Notes: generated by a model from the letters alone, not told the origin. 64,000 nt of DNA from Streptomyces cellulosae (GCA_014655195.1 BNBH01000010.1:62001-126000); one strand, 5' to 3'; positions 19,151 through 27,545 are shown, counted from the stretch's first letter. Numbers and translations are program-made.

Positions 19151-19469
19151 CGCCCGGCCCTCGCGCCGTACAGGGGTTGCGCCGTCACGCGGACGGACGG
19201 CACCCGGACGGTGGGTCCGGGCGGACGGGCCGGGCGCGGCGCGCGCGACCGCATCGCCGCGCGGTGTCTCTTGGCCCCAGTCGGGAGCATCCGGTGTCTT
19301 CCTCTCGTCGGCACGCGCATCGTTCCGGTACGCCGGACGACCGGCGCATGCCTTCCCGGTCGCGCCCGTCGTCTCACGTCCGAGTGACCCGGATCCGCGC
19401 GGGCACACGGACGGAAACAACCGGCCGTGCGGAGGCGCGGGAACCGTGACCGAGGAGGGTGGTGCCGGC
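19151..19469. promoter_or_regulatory. Divergent crtI / crtY control region
   Basis: This 319-bp stretch separates the two carotenoid operons and must hold both promoters. Neither strand contains a gene: in particular there is no crtE, which precedes crtI in most Streptomyces clusters. I could not identify a reliable -35/-10 pair or an inverted repeat that would mark a LitR-type operator. Confidence 0.6.
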
Positions 19470-20663
19470 GTGCTGGAGGCGGACGTCGCGATCGTCGGGG
19501 CGGGAGCGGCCGGGCTGTCCCTCGCCCACCGGCTGGCCGGTCCCGGCAGCGGGCAACGGCCGCCGTCCGTCGCCCTGGTGGACGCCCCGCCCGGACCGCT
19601 GCGGCCGCCGCGCCGCACCTGGTGCTTCTGGGAGGCGGGCCCCGGCCGCTTCGACGCCGCCGTCACCGCGTCCTGGCGGAGCCTGCGGGTCCGCGACCGG
19701 GGAGGCCGCCCCATCCACGGCGACATCGCCCCGCTGCGCTACAAGATGATCCGCTCCGACGACTTCGAGACCCTCGTCTCCCGCGACCTCGCGGACCGCG
19801 ACGCCGTACGCCGCGTCGAGGGCACCGTCGACACCGTGGAGGACGTGTCCGGGGGAGCGCTGGTGCGGCTGCGCGACCGCGACGGCAACCCCCGCGCCCT
19901 ACGCGCCCGCTGGGTGTTCGACTCACGCCCGCCCGGCAGCCTGCCCGCCGCCCGCACCACGCTGCTCCAGCACTTCCACGGCTGGTTCGTGCGCACCACC
20001 CGGCCCGCCTTCGCCCCCGGCACCGCCGAACTCATGGACTTCCGCACCCCGCAGCCCGCCGAAGGACTGTCCTTCGGCTACGTCCTGCCCCTCGGCCGCC
20101 ACGACGCCCTGGTGGAGTACACCGAGTTCTCCCCCCGCCCCCTCACCCCCGACGCCTACGAGACCGCCGTACGCCACTACACCGGCGACGTGCTCCGGCT
20201 GGGCGACCTTGAGGTGCTGTCCACCGAGACGGGCGTCATCCCGATGACCGACGCGGTGATGCCCCGCCGCACCGGGCAGTCCGTGTTCCGCATCGGCGCG
20301 GCGGGCGGCGCCACCCGCCCCTCCACCGGCTACACCTTCGCCGGCCTCCAGCGCCAGACCCGCGCCGTCGCCGCCGCCCTACGCGAAGGCCGCCGCCCCG
20401 TGCCGCCGCCCGCCCACTCGGCCCGCTCCCGCGCCATGGACGCCGTGCTGCTGCGCGCCCTGGCCGGCGGGCGCGCCGACGGACCCGCCCTGTTCTGCCG
20501 CCTGTTCGAGCGCGTCCCCATGCGGCGGCTGCTGCGGTTCCTCGACGGCGACACCCGCCTCCACGAGGACCTCGCCGTCGGCCTGCACGCCCCGGTCGGC
20601 CCGATGCTCCGCTCCGCGCTGGAACTGCCCGGCCTGCCCCGCCGCCCGTACGAAGGCCCCTAG
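19470..20663 (+). CDS. crtY: Lycopene cyclase (CrtY type)
   Basis: A 397-residue flavin-dependent lycopene beta-cyclase. It opens with the dinucleotide motif VAIVGAGAAGLSLAHRLAG and has the cyclase blocks RTWCFWEAG, RWVFDSRPP and LVEYTEFS, and the C-terminal GAAGGATRPSTGYTFAGLQRQ. GTG 19470 is used because AGGAGGG lies about ten bases upstream; GTG 19446 is an alternative that would add eight residues. It is first in crtY-crtT-crtU and would turn lycopene into beta-carotene. Confidence 0.9.
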   Translation: MLEADVAIVGAGAAGLSLAHRLAGPGSGQRPPSVALVDAPPGPLRPPRRTWCFWEAGPGRFDAAVTASWRSLRVRDRGGRPIHGDIAPLRYKMIRSDDFETLVSRDLADRDAVRRVEGTVDTVEDVSGGALVRLRDRDGNPRALRARWVFDSRPPGSLPAARTTLLQHFHGWFVRTTRPAFAPGTAELMDFRTPQPAEGLSFGYVLPLGRHDALVEYTEFSPRPLTPDAYETAVRHYTGDVLRLGDLEVLSTETGVIPMTDAVMPRRTGQSVFRIGAAGGATRPSTGYTFAGLQRQTRAVAAALREGRRPVPPPAHSARSRAMDAVLLRALAGGRADGPALFCRLFERVPMRRLLRFLDGDTRLHEDLAVGLHAPVGPMLRSALELPGLPRRPYEGP

Positions 20664-20705
20664 ACCCGCGTTGACGTCCTTCGTCCCTGCCACCCCGGAG
20701 ACCCC

Positions 20706-21434
20706 ATGACCCTCCTGCGCGACGAGCACCTCGCCGCCGCCTTCGACCACGCCGCCCGCAGCTACGACACCCTCGTCGCCGCCAACCCCGGCTACCACGC
20801 CCATCTGCGCCGCTCCGCGCGCCGTCTCGGCCTGCCCCGCGGCGGCGAGGGGCTGCGCGTGCTCGACCTCGGCTGCGGCACCGGCGCCTCCACCGGCGCG
20901 CTCGCCGAGGTGCTGCCGAGCGCCGAGATCACCGCCGTGGACGCCTCCGCCGGCATGCTGGAGCGGGCCTCCGCCAAGACCTGGCCGCCGAACGTCACGT
21001 TCGTGCACGCGCCCGCCGAACGGCTCGCCGAGGCCGGGGTGACCGGACCGTTCGACGCGGTGTTCGCCGCCTACCTGTTCCGCAACGTCACCGACCCCGA
21101 CGCCGTTCTGCGCACCGTGCACGGCCTGCTCGCGCCCGGCGGACGCCTCGCCGTGCACGAGTACACCCTCGGCGGCCGCCGCACCGACCGCGCCGTGTGG
21201 ACGCTGGTCTGCCGGGGGGTCGTGCAGCCCGTCGCGACCCTGCTAGGGGACGGCGGCCTGTACCGCCATCTGTGGCGCAGCGTCGTCGAGTTCGACACCG
21301 CCGACCGGTTCGCGCACCGGCTGGAGGCGAACGGCTTCGACCGTGTGCGCCGCCTGCCGCTGCCCGGCTGGCAGACCGGCATCACCCACACCTTCACCGG
21401 GCGCCGCCCCACCACGAAGGAGACCGCGCGATGA
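20706..21434 (+). CDS. crtT: SAM-dependent methyltransferase of the carotenoid cluster
   Basis: A 242-residue class I methyltransferase. The SAM-binding motif is VLDLGCGTGASTGALAE, followed by TAVDASAGML and FDAVFAAYLFRNV, a UbiE/COQ5-like arrangement. ATG 20706 follows CCGGAGACC. Its stop overlaps the crtU start (ATGA). In S. griseus and S. coelicolor the gene in this position is crtT. Its role in isorenieratene biosynthesis is not settled. Confidence 0.86.
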   Translation: MTLLRDEHLAAAFDHAARSYDTLVAANPGYHAHLRRSARRLGLPRGGEGLRVLDLGCGTGASTGALAEVLPSAEITAVDASAGMLERASAKTWPPNVTFVHAPAERLAEAGVTGPFDAVFAAYLFRNVTDPDAVLRTVHGLLAPGGRLAVHEYTLGGRRTDRAVWTLVCRGVVQPVATLLGDGGLYRHLWRSVVEFDTADRFAHRLEANGFDRVRRLPLPGWQTGITHTFTGRRPTTKETAR

Positions 21435-22996
21435 CCCGACCGCCCCGCCCGGCCGCCGCCCGCCGCGGCCGTGACCGCCGCGCCCGCGTCATCATGCCCG
21501 CGCCCGGCGCGCCCCGCGTCGACGGCGACCGCAGGCCCAGCACCGCCGTCGTCGGCGGCGGCATCGCCGGACTGGCCGCCGCCACCGCCCTCGCCGAACG
21601 CGGCGTCGACGTCACCCTCTACGAGGCCCGCCCCTACCTCGGCGGACGCGTCGGCGGCCGGCCCGTCGACCTGAAGGACGGCACGCCCGCGACGATGAGC
21701 CGCGGCTTCCACGCCTTCTTCCGGCAGTACTACAACCTGCGCGGCCTGCTTCGCCGTACCGACCCCGCCCTGGAGCGCCTCACCCCCCTGCCCGACTACC
21801 CGCTGCGGCACAGCGACGGCATGAGGGACAGCTTCCGGCACGTGCCCCGCACCCCGCCGTGGAGCGCGCTCGGCTTCGCCGCGCTCAGCCCGTCGTTCCC
21901 GCTGCGCGACCTGCCCCGGATGAACGCGGCCGCCGCGCTGCCCCTCCTCGACGTCCGCGTGCCCGAGGTGTACGAACGCCTCGACGCGGTCAGCGCGCAC
22001 GACTTCCTCGACGCGGTCCGCTTCCCGGAGAGCGCCCGGCATCTGGCGTTCGAGGTGTTCTCCCGCAGCTTCTTCGCCGACCCCCGGCTGCTGTCGGCGG
22101 CCGAGATGGCGCTGATGTTCCACATCTACTTCCTCGGCTCCTCCGAGGGCCTGCTGTTCGACGTGCCCACCGCGCCCTTCCCCACGGCCCTGTGGGAGCC
22201 GCTCGCCGCCCTGCTCGAACGGCACGGCGCCGCCCTGCGCACCTCCACCCCCGTCGAGCACGTCGAACCCCTGGACGACGGCGGGTACGAGGTCGCCACC
22301 GACCGGGACGAACGGCGCCACGACACCGTGGTGCTCGCCCTGGACGCCGTCGGACTGCGCGCCCTCGTCGACCGCTCCCTCCGGCTGGGTGACACCCCCT
22401 GGCGGGAGCGGATCGCCCGGCTGCGCAACGCCCCGCCGTTCCTGGTCTCCCGCCTCTGGCTGGACCGCCCGGTGGCCCCCGACCGTCCCGGCTTCCTCGG
22501 CACCAGCGGCTACGGCACCCTCGACAACGTCAGCGTCCTCGAACGGTACGAGGACGAGGCCGCCCGCTGGGCCGCCCGCACCGGCGGCTCCGTCGTCGAA
22601 CTGCACGCCTACGCGCTGCCCCCGGAGGCGTCCCCGGAGGTCGAACAGAAGCGGCTGCTCGACCAGTTGCACCGGATCTACCCGGAGACCCGGAGGGCGG
22701 GGGTCGTCGACGCCCGCCACGAGTGGGGCACGGACTGCCCGCTCTTCCCGGTGGGCGGCTACGAGGACCGCCCCTCGGTCCGCACACCGGAGCCGGGCCT
22801 GATGGTGGCGGGCGACCTGGTGCGTACGTCCCTGCCGGTGGCCCTGATGGAACGCGCGGCGACCACCGGCTTCCTCGCCGCGAACGCCCTGCTGGAGCGC
22901 TGGGGCGTACGGGGCCAGCCGCTCTGGACGGTCCCGGACCGGGGCCGCAGCGCGGTGCTGCGCGGTCTCGCGGGGGCGGTGGAACGCCGGAGATGA
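21431..22996 (+). CDS. crtU: Beta-carotene desaturase/methylase (isorenieratene synthase)
   Basis: A 521-residue FAD protein of the CrtU family, which aromatises both ionone rings of beta-carotene with methyl migration to give isorenieratene. The N-terminus carries AVVGGGIAGLAAATALAERG and GGRVGG, then the family-typical SRGFHAFFRQYYNLRGLLRR, and a C-terminal GLMVAGDLVRTSLPVALMERA flavin motif. AAGGAG lies eight bases before ATG 21431. About 35 N-terminal residues before the flavin motif look disordered. It ends 38 bp from the convergent B12-binding gene. Confidence 0.9.
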   Translation: MTRPPRPAAARRGRDRRARVIMPAPGAPRVDGDRRPSTAVVGGGIAGLAAATALAERGVDVTLYEARPYLGGRVGGRPVDLKDGTPATMSRGFHAFFRQYYNLRGLLRRTDPALERLTPLPDYPLRHSDGMRDSFRHVPRTPPWSALGFAALSPSFPLRDLPRMNAAAALPLLDVRVPEVYERLDAVSAHDFLDAVRFPESARHLAFEVFSRSFFADPRLLSAAEMALMFHIYFLGSSEGLLFDVPTAPFPTALWEPLAALLERHGAALRTSTPVEHVEPLDDGGYEVATDRDERRHDTVVLALDAVGLRALVDRSLRLGDTPWRERIARLRNAPPFLVSRLWLDRPVAPDRPGFLGTSGYGTLDNVSVLERYEDEAARWAARTGGSVVELHAYALPPEASPEVEQKRLLDQLHRIYPETRRAGVVDARHEWGTDCPLFPVGGYEDRPSVRTPEPGLMVAGDLVRTSLPVALMERAATTGFLAANALLERWGVRGQPLWTVPDRGRSAVLRGLAGAVERRR

Positions 22997-23005
22997 CGTG
23001 AAGCG

Positions 23006-23029
23006 GGGGAGCGTGTCGGCGTGCTCCCC
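23006..23029. terminator. Hairpin between crtU and the B12-binding gene
   Basis: GGGGAGC and GCTCCCC pair around a ten-base loop in the 38-bp gap between two convergent stops. A short bidirectional terminator is the natural reading. Confidence 0.65.
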
Positions 23030-23034
23030 TCCTG

Positions 23035-24114
23035 TCAGACCACCGTGTCCGTGACCGCCGGGCCGGTCCTGCCCGTGAGATGGGCGGCGCCGGCGCGGAC
23101 CGTGGACAGGGCACGCGGGAAGTCGTGCAGCCGGTCCGCGAGGATGTCCAGGCCGGTCACCAGGGAGTGCGGCGGGACGTTGCGCGCGGACAGCACGTCC
23201 GCCGTCCAGCCCAGGAACTCGGTGAACACCTCGACGGCGTCGACGTAGAGGGCGGTCGCCAGGAAGTCCACGACGTGCGCCAGGTCCTCGGCCGTGCGCT
23301 CGCGCTGCGCGTCGCTGTACTCCCGCAGCGGCGGGAAGCGCCGCTCCAGCTCCGTCAGCGTCTCCTTCACCAGCCGGGCGCGCGACTGGGTGACCATGCT
23401 GTACTCCTGGTCGGCCAGGTGCGGCAGGTCGTCGATCGCCTGCCGGACCCTCGTGGGTCTCTCCGGACCGGCCTCCAGCACGGCAGCGGCGCCCCGCGCG
23501 TCCGGGGCCCACGCGTCGGCGCCCAGGGCGCGCGCGTACCGCCCGTCCACGCCGAACGCCCGGCCGCCCGCCACCACCGGCACGCCCACGGACCGGCAGG
23601 CGGTGATCGCGGTGTGCGCCCGCGGCAGGTGCGTGGGGATGGACCCGGACAGCAGCACCGCGTCGGAGTTGGTGTGGTGCTGGTGCGCCACCAGGTGCGG
23701 GGTGGGCGTCTGGGCCCCGAGGTAGTCGACCTGCCAGCCGCGCAGCCGCAGGGTCTCGGCGACCAGCCGCGCGGGGAACGCGTGCCACTCGCCGTCGACG
23801 CAGCTCACCGTGACCCGGCCCCGCACGGCGTCGGGACGCGCGCCGCCGGAGCCGTGGTGCACCAGCGCGGTGATGACCCGTTCGTTGATCGCGGTCGCAG
23901 CGTGCTCCTGGGCGACGCTGATCCGGTCGGCGGCCCATTCGACGCCGATCCGCGCCTGCACCGCCGCGACCACGTCGAGCAGCAGGTCCTCCTCCTGCCA
24001 GCCGTCCGCCAGAGCGCCGCGGACGACGTCGACGGCGTCGTACTCGTCGCCGTCGGTCACCGCCTTCCACAGCGCCTCGCCGAGTTCGCCGGCCGAGGCC
24101 CGGGGTCCGCTCAT
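23035..24114 (-). CDS. Stand-alone B12-binding protein with CarH/LitR photoreceptor signature
   Basis: A 359-residue protein. Residues 1-95 form the four-helix B12 cap domain. Residues 100-215 form the Rossmann B12-binding domain, with GEWH (His111 in the lower-ligand position), LLSGS and GGRAF. Residues 220-359 are an all-helical C-terminal domain I cannot name. The cap has W60, then nine residues, then E70-H71 (W-x9-EH), the signature that positions adenosylcobalamin in CarH/LitR light sensors. The residue after the Trp is Ala, whereas Thermus CarH has the light-state His ligand there. There is no MerR helix-turn-helix. Its start overlaps the phosphatase stop by ATGA. I infer a B12-dependent, possibly light-responsive, input protein for that phosphatase. 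Confidence 0.82.
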   Translation of the reverse strand: MSGPRASAGELGEALWKAVTDGDEYDAVDVVRGALADGWQEEDLLLDVVAAVQARIGVEWAADRISVAQEHAATAINERVITALVHHGSGGARPDAVRGRVTVSCVDGEWHAFPARLVAETLRLRGWQVDYLGAQTPTPHLVAHQHHTNSDAVLLSGSIPTHLPRAHTAITACRSVGVPVVAGGRAFGVDGRYARALGADAWAPDARGAAAVLEAGPERPTRVRQAIDDLPHLADQEYSMVTQSRARLVKETLTELERRFPPLREYSDAQRERTAEDLAHVVDFLATALYVDAVEVFTEFLGWTADVLSARNVPPHSLVTGLDILADRLHDFPRALSTVRAGAAHLTGRTGPAVTDTVV

Positions 24115-25778
24115 GGTGTCCTCCGCGCTCGTCCGCCGTCACCGGCCGGGGCGCGGCCGCCCGCCGGGCTGCCGCCGCGCGGCGCGCCGATGGCCACGAC
24201 GGCCATGTCGTCGTGGCGGCTCCCCGGCTCCAGCCACTGCGCGGCCAGCATCTGCACGTGTTCCACCATCGCCTCGCCCGGCATGCCGCCGCATCCCTCC
24301 AGGGCCTGCCGCAGCCGCTCCTCGCCGAACATCTCGTCGCCGAGCGGGCCGCCGCGGGCCTCGGTGATGCCGTCGGTGTAGAGCAGGCAGGTGTCGCCCG
24401 GGGCGAGTTCCGTCTCCACGGTGCGCGCGGTCACCTTGGGCAGCGCGCCCACGAGGGTGCCCTGCGTGGGCGTCTCCTCCACCCGGCCGTCCGCGCGCAC
24501 CACCAGCGGCGGCAGATGCCCGGCGCTGGTGAGCCGCAGCCGTACCGCGCCGTCGTCCTGACGCTTCACGGACGCCAGCACCAGGGTCGCGAACCGCGCG
24601 TGGTGGGAGGTCAGCAGGGCGCCGTTGAGCATGCGCAGCACCCGGAGGTGGTCGGAGGCGAGCGGCAGCAGCGCGTGCAGCGTGTTGCGGATCTTCCCGG
24701 TGAGGACCGCCGCGTCCAGTCCCTTGCCGGCCACGTCGCCCAGCGCGACGAACGTCTCGGCGGACTCGTCGGGACCGGGGTGGACGTCGTAGAAGTCGCC
24801 GCCGACCCGCTCATGGTCCATGGCGGTGCGGTAGCGGCCCGCGTAGTCGACGCCGTGCACCCGGCTCAGCGGCGGCGGCAGCAGTTCCCGCGTCAGGGTG
24901 CCGGTGATGGCCGTCTGCTCGCTGTACAGGCGCGCCGCCGACAGGGCGGTGCCCGCACGGGACGCGAACAGCCGGGCGAACACCTCCTCCTCCGGCGAGA
25001 ACCCCTTCTCGGTGTCCGAGCGCAGCAGGATCAGCGCGCCCGCGGGCACCCCGTGCCCGGGCAGCGGCGTCACCAGCACGGAGCCCACCGGCCCCGAGAA
25101 GCCCTCGGGGATCGCCCAGTCCGGGATGGCGCCCGGGTTGATCCAGCGGGCCGGCACGGGCGGGAAGCCGCGCAGGGCCTCGTCGAGCCCGGGGACGGTG
25201 AGCGGGTCGATCTGCCGCGTCTCCTGCACCACCCTGCGGCCGCGCAGTGCGTGGGTGACGGCGTACCGGTGGCCGGCGGGCGGGGTGATCAGCACGGCGG
25301 CCTCGGCGAGGTGGTCGGTGGCCATCCGGGCGGCGACCTCCGCGCAGCGCGGCACGTTCAGGGACGACAGCAGGGTGCTGAAGAGGTCGGAGGTGGCGTC
25401 GGCGCGCTCCCGGGTCTCCCGCACGGTCTCATGGGCCGCGACGAGATCGGTGCGGTCCAACAGCCACCAGGCCACACGGCCGCCCCCGGTGGGGGAGGGC
25501 CGGGCCTCGAAGGAGCGGCTGCCGAACAGCCCGGCCGGCGTGCCCGCCGTCGGGTCGGAGGTTCCGGCGACATGACGCCGGTGCGCCTCGGCCAGCCACG
25601 AGGGCGGAACGTCGGACGCGGCGGAGGACGCGGTGAGGCGGCGGGCGGCACGGTTGCGGCCGGCGATCCGGCCGCGTGAGTCCAGCACCAGAACGGGGCA
25701 CGGAGCGTCGTCCCACGTGGGAACGGATCCGTCGCGCGCGTCGCACGGATCGGCGCTGGAACCGGGGGAAGAAATCAC
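24111..25778 (-). CDS. PAS/GAF SpoIIE-type PP2C phosphatase
   Basis: About 555 residues. Order: PAS-like (about 20-100, PCPVLVLDSRGRIAGRNRAA), GAF (about 150-305), PP2C (about 325-530). The catalytic motifs are intact: GGDFYDV, GDVAGKGLDAA, LLYTDGITEA, RHDDMAVV. The start is uncertain. GTG 25778 gives a sensible N-terminus but has no ribosome site; it overlaps the stop of a small upstream ORF as GTGA, which would allow coupled translation. The other in-frame choice is GTG 25934, whose extra residues look non-coding. The stop overlaps the B12-binding gene. It probably dephosphorylates an antagonist of the RsbW-like kinase encoded upstream. Confidence 0.84.
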   Translation of the reverse strand: MISSPGSSADPCDARDGSVPTWDDAPCPVLVLDSRGRIAGRNRAARRLTASSAASDVPPSWLAEAHRRHVAGTSDPTAGTPAGLFGSRSFEARPSPTGGGRVAWWLLDRTDLVAAHETVRETRERADATSDLFSTLLSSLNVPRCAEVAARMATDHLAEAAVLITPPAGHRYAVTHALRGRRVVQETRQIDPLTVPGLDEALRGFPPVPARWINPGAIPDWAIPEGFSGPVGSVLVTPLPGHGVPAGALILLRSDTEKGFSPEEEVFARLFASRAGTALSAARLYSEQTAITGTLTRELLPPPLSRVHGVDYAGRYRTAMDHERVGGDFYDVHPGPDESAETFVALGDVAGKGLDAAVLTGKIRNTLHALLPLASDHLRVLRMLNGALLTSHHARFATLVLASVKRQDDGAVRLRLTSAGHLPPLVVRADGRVEETPTQGTLVGALPKVTARTVETELAPGDTCLLYTDGITEARGGPLGDEMFGEERLRQALEGCGGMPGEAMVEHVQMLAAQWLEPGSRHDDMAVVAIGAPRGGSPAGGRAPAGDGGRARRTP

Positions 25779-25927
25779 GAACGAGGTGCGCGCCGCGCAC
25801 CCACCCCCTCTCTCGTCGGCATCAGCAGGTACGGCGGCAACGGTCCCCCATCCGTGCCCGCGAAGCAACCTGCCTGGTCGGCGAGGAAGTCCATGACGGG
25901 CCCAGTACCCCCCAGCAGGTGTTTCAT
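25775..25927 (-). CDS. Possible 50-residue linker ORF between cbiZ and the phosphatase gene
   Basis: An ATG at 25927 overlaps the cbiZ stop (ATGA). The frame runs 50 codons and its TGA overlaps the phosphatase GTG start (GTGA). The product begins MKHLLGGTGPVMDFLADQAG, contains one Cys and a Pro-rich middle, and ends in an Arg-rich tail. I find no known domain. The double overlap is what a translationally coupled small gene looks like, and it would explain the missing ribosome site of the phosphatase gene. Codon bias is only moderate, so it may serve only as a coupling leader. Confidence 0.45.
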   Translation of the reverse strand: MKHLLGGTGPVMDFLADQAGCFAGTDGGPLPPYLLMPTREGVGARRAPRS

Positions 25928-26637
25928 GTCTCACGGCGGACGGCGGGAGCGTCCCCGCCGCCCTCGGTCACGGCGTCCCGCACGGCCCGGTGCACGGCAC
26001 GCGCCAGCCGCGCCCCCCACAGCGACCGGGGCCCGGCGAACGCGTGCGCCTCCCGGTGCGGGGCCGGGGCGTCGGCGACGACGCACACCGCGTCGGTCGG
26101 GGTGCCGGAACAGTCGTACCCGCTCTCCACGAGCGCCTGGACCTTCGCCTCCGTCGCGGTGGCCACCGCGTTCACCAGCGCCGCGTCGGTCAACGCGGCC
26201 GGCACGGCCACCACCACGTTGATCGTGCCCGGCTCCGGAACGCCCTCCGCGCCCTCACCGGGCCGCGCCGCCCAGCCGCGCACGTCCACGCCCGCCGTGA
26301 CGAACGCCTCCACACCCGCGTCGCGCGCGTGCGCGTACGCCGACACGTCCGCCGCCGTCATCAGACCCACCCCGGGCCCGCTCAGGCCCGCGTCCGCGGC
26401 GAGGGAGGCGAGGTGCCGCTCCGGATCGGTACGCCGGTAGCCGTGCGTCACCTGTGCGTTGAGGATCCACGCCCGCTCACCGATGCCGCCGCCCAGCACC
26501 GCGCTGCTGATCGCCCGGCGCCCGGGACCCGCCGCCCACACCAGCGCGTGCAGCCGTTCACCGTCCTCGGCCCGGGTCAGCCGGCGCGGGGCCGGCAGGG
26601 CGGGCGTGGCGGGGTGCGGGGGCAGGACGGCGGTCAC
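25924..26637 (-). CDS. cbiZ: Adenosylcobinamide amidohydrolase
   Basis: A 237-residue CbiZ-family protein, which removes the aminopropanol side chain of (pseudo)cobinamides so that salvaged corrinoids can re-enter cobalamin synthesis as cobyric acid. Family blocks seen: SSAVLGGG, WILNAQVTHGYRRTDP, GVGLMTAADV, VTAGVDVRGWA, PGTINVVVAVP and NAVATATEAKVQALVESG. GTG 26637 is preceded by CCAGGAG. It sits 103 bp after the RsbW-like gene on the same strand and is joined by an ATGA overlap to the small ORF before the phosphatase. Its place beside a B12-binding sensor suggests that cofactor supply and sensing are linked. Confidence 0.9.
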   Translation of the reverse strand: MTAVLPPHPATPALPAPRRLTRAEDGERLHALVWAAGPGRRAISSAVLGGGIGERAWILNAQVTHGYRRTDPERHLASLAADAGLSGPGVGLMTAADVSAYAHARDAGVEAFVTAGVDVRGWAARPGEGAEGVPEPGTINVVVAVPAALTDAALVNAVATATEAKVQALVESGYDCSGTPTDAVCVVADAPAPHREAHAFAGPRSLWGARLARAVHRAVRDAVTEGGGDAPAVRRET

Positions 26638-26740
26638 CGTGCGGGCTCCTGGCGGGCGGCGGCCCCCACGAGGCGGGCCTGACGTGGGTCGGCCCGACCG
26701 ATCGTAGGCCAGGCCGGGGCCGCGTCCGCCGCCGGGGTGA

Positions 26741-27160
26741 TCACACCGCGGCGGCCTCCTCCGGCGCGCGGAAGCAGGCGGTGACCGTCTTGCCGTGCGG
26801 GCAGGGCCGCGCCTCCCAGGTGTCCGCCAGGACGTCGACCAGCAGCATGCCGCGCCCGCCGACCCGCTCCTCGCTCGGCTCGCGCGGCGTGGGCAGGGAG
26901 GCGGACCCGTCGTGCACGGAGATGTGCAGGCAGCGGGTATCCCACGACATCACCAGCTGCGCGTCGGTGCCGGCGTGCACATGCGCGTTGGTGACCAGCT
27001 CCGACACCGTGAGCAGCACGGAGTGGACCGTCTCGGGCGCTGTCTCGTCCCAGCCCAGGGAGGCGAGGTGCTCCTGCGCCCAGTCACGGGCCGCCTTGAC
27101 CCCCTGGCCCATCGGCAGGGAGCGGGCCCAGCCCACGGTGCGGACCGACGATTCGTTCAT
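26741..27160 (-). CDS. RsbW-like anti-sigma factor / ATP-binding kinase
   Basis: A 139-residue GHKL ATPase of the HATPase_c_2 type. The N box is ELVTNAHVHAG, the G1 region is SVHDGSASLP and the G2 box is GGRGMLLVDVLAD, all usual for Streptomyces serine-kinase anti-sigma factors. The ATG at 27160 has AAAGGA upstream. Such proteins bind a sigma factor and phosphorylate a STAS antagonist, which a PP2C phosphatase reverses. A phosphatase gene lies 1 kb downstream on the same strand. No sigma factor or STAS protein is in the window. Confidence 0.85.
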   Translation of the reverse strand: MNESSVRTVGWARSLPMGQGVKAARDWAQEHLASLGWDETAPETVHSVLLTVSELVTNAHVHAGTDAQLVMSWDTRCLHISVHDGSASLPTPREPSEERVGGRGMLLVDVLADTWEARPCPHGKTVTACFRAPEEAAAV

Positions 27161-27226
27161 GGAGTCCTTTCGGTGATCGGCCCGCGGCCCGCGCGGTCGC
27201 GCGGCGCCGTCAGGCCCGGGATCGGC

Positions 27227-27376
27227 TCAGCGCCGGCCACCGCGCAGCCGTCCCAGCAGCCGCTGGGCCTGCGCCCGCCGCCGGGGGTCGGCCGCGGCCC
27301 TGCGTACCTGTTCGGCCGTGCGGCGCCCCTGCGGACTCCGGGCGAACTGCTTGATGCGCTCCACCATGCCGGGCAT
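27227..27376 (-). CDS. Small basic protein (49 aa)
   Basis: ATG 27374-27376 has GAGGAG upstream. The 49-residue product begins MPGMVERIKQFARSPQGRR and is strongly basic and helical, ending LLGRLRGGRR. Similar short RSPQGRR / DPRRRAQAQRLLGRLR proteins occur in Streptomyces, which supports a real gene. It may bind nucleic acid or membranes, but that is only a guess from its charge. It is 66 bp upstream of the RsbW-like gene on the same strand. Confidence 0.7.
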   Translation of the reverse strand: MPGMVERIKQFARSPQGRRTAEQVRRAAADPRRRAQAQRLLGRLRGGRR

Positions 27377-27545
27377 GGCGACTCCTCTCGGTAGGCGACG
27401 GCGTGTGCGTGCCGCTGTCCTTCTACCCCCGGAGGGCCGGTACAGCCCGGCGCGGCCGGGGATTCTCCGAACCTCCGCACGCCCCTGCGCGGTTGACGGT
27501 GGTCCGCTTACCGCTGACGGTGAGCGGCGCCTCGTCACGGGATGT

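Noticed and set aside
23035-24114. LitR/CarH transcription regulator
   Set aside because: The B12 cap and binding domains match, but the N-terminus goes directly into the cap domain with no MerR helix-turn-helix.
21071-24142. A 1023-codon minus-strand frame antisense to crtT and crtU
   Set aside because: It is a GC-bias shadow: composition is Gly/Arg/Glu/Val-rich with no domain, while the plus-strand frames are clear crtT and crtU.
26638-26740. Cobalamin riboswitch upstream of cbiZ
   Set aside because: The 103-bp gap is too short and I found no B12-box-like GCCACTG on the coding strand.
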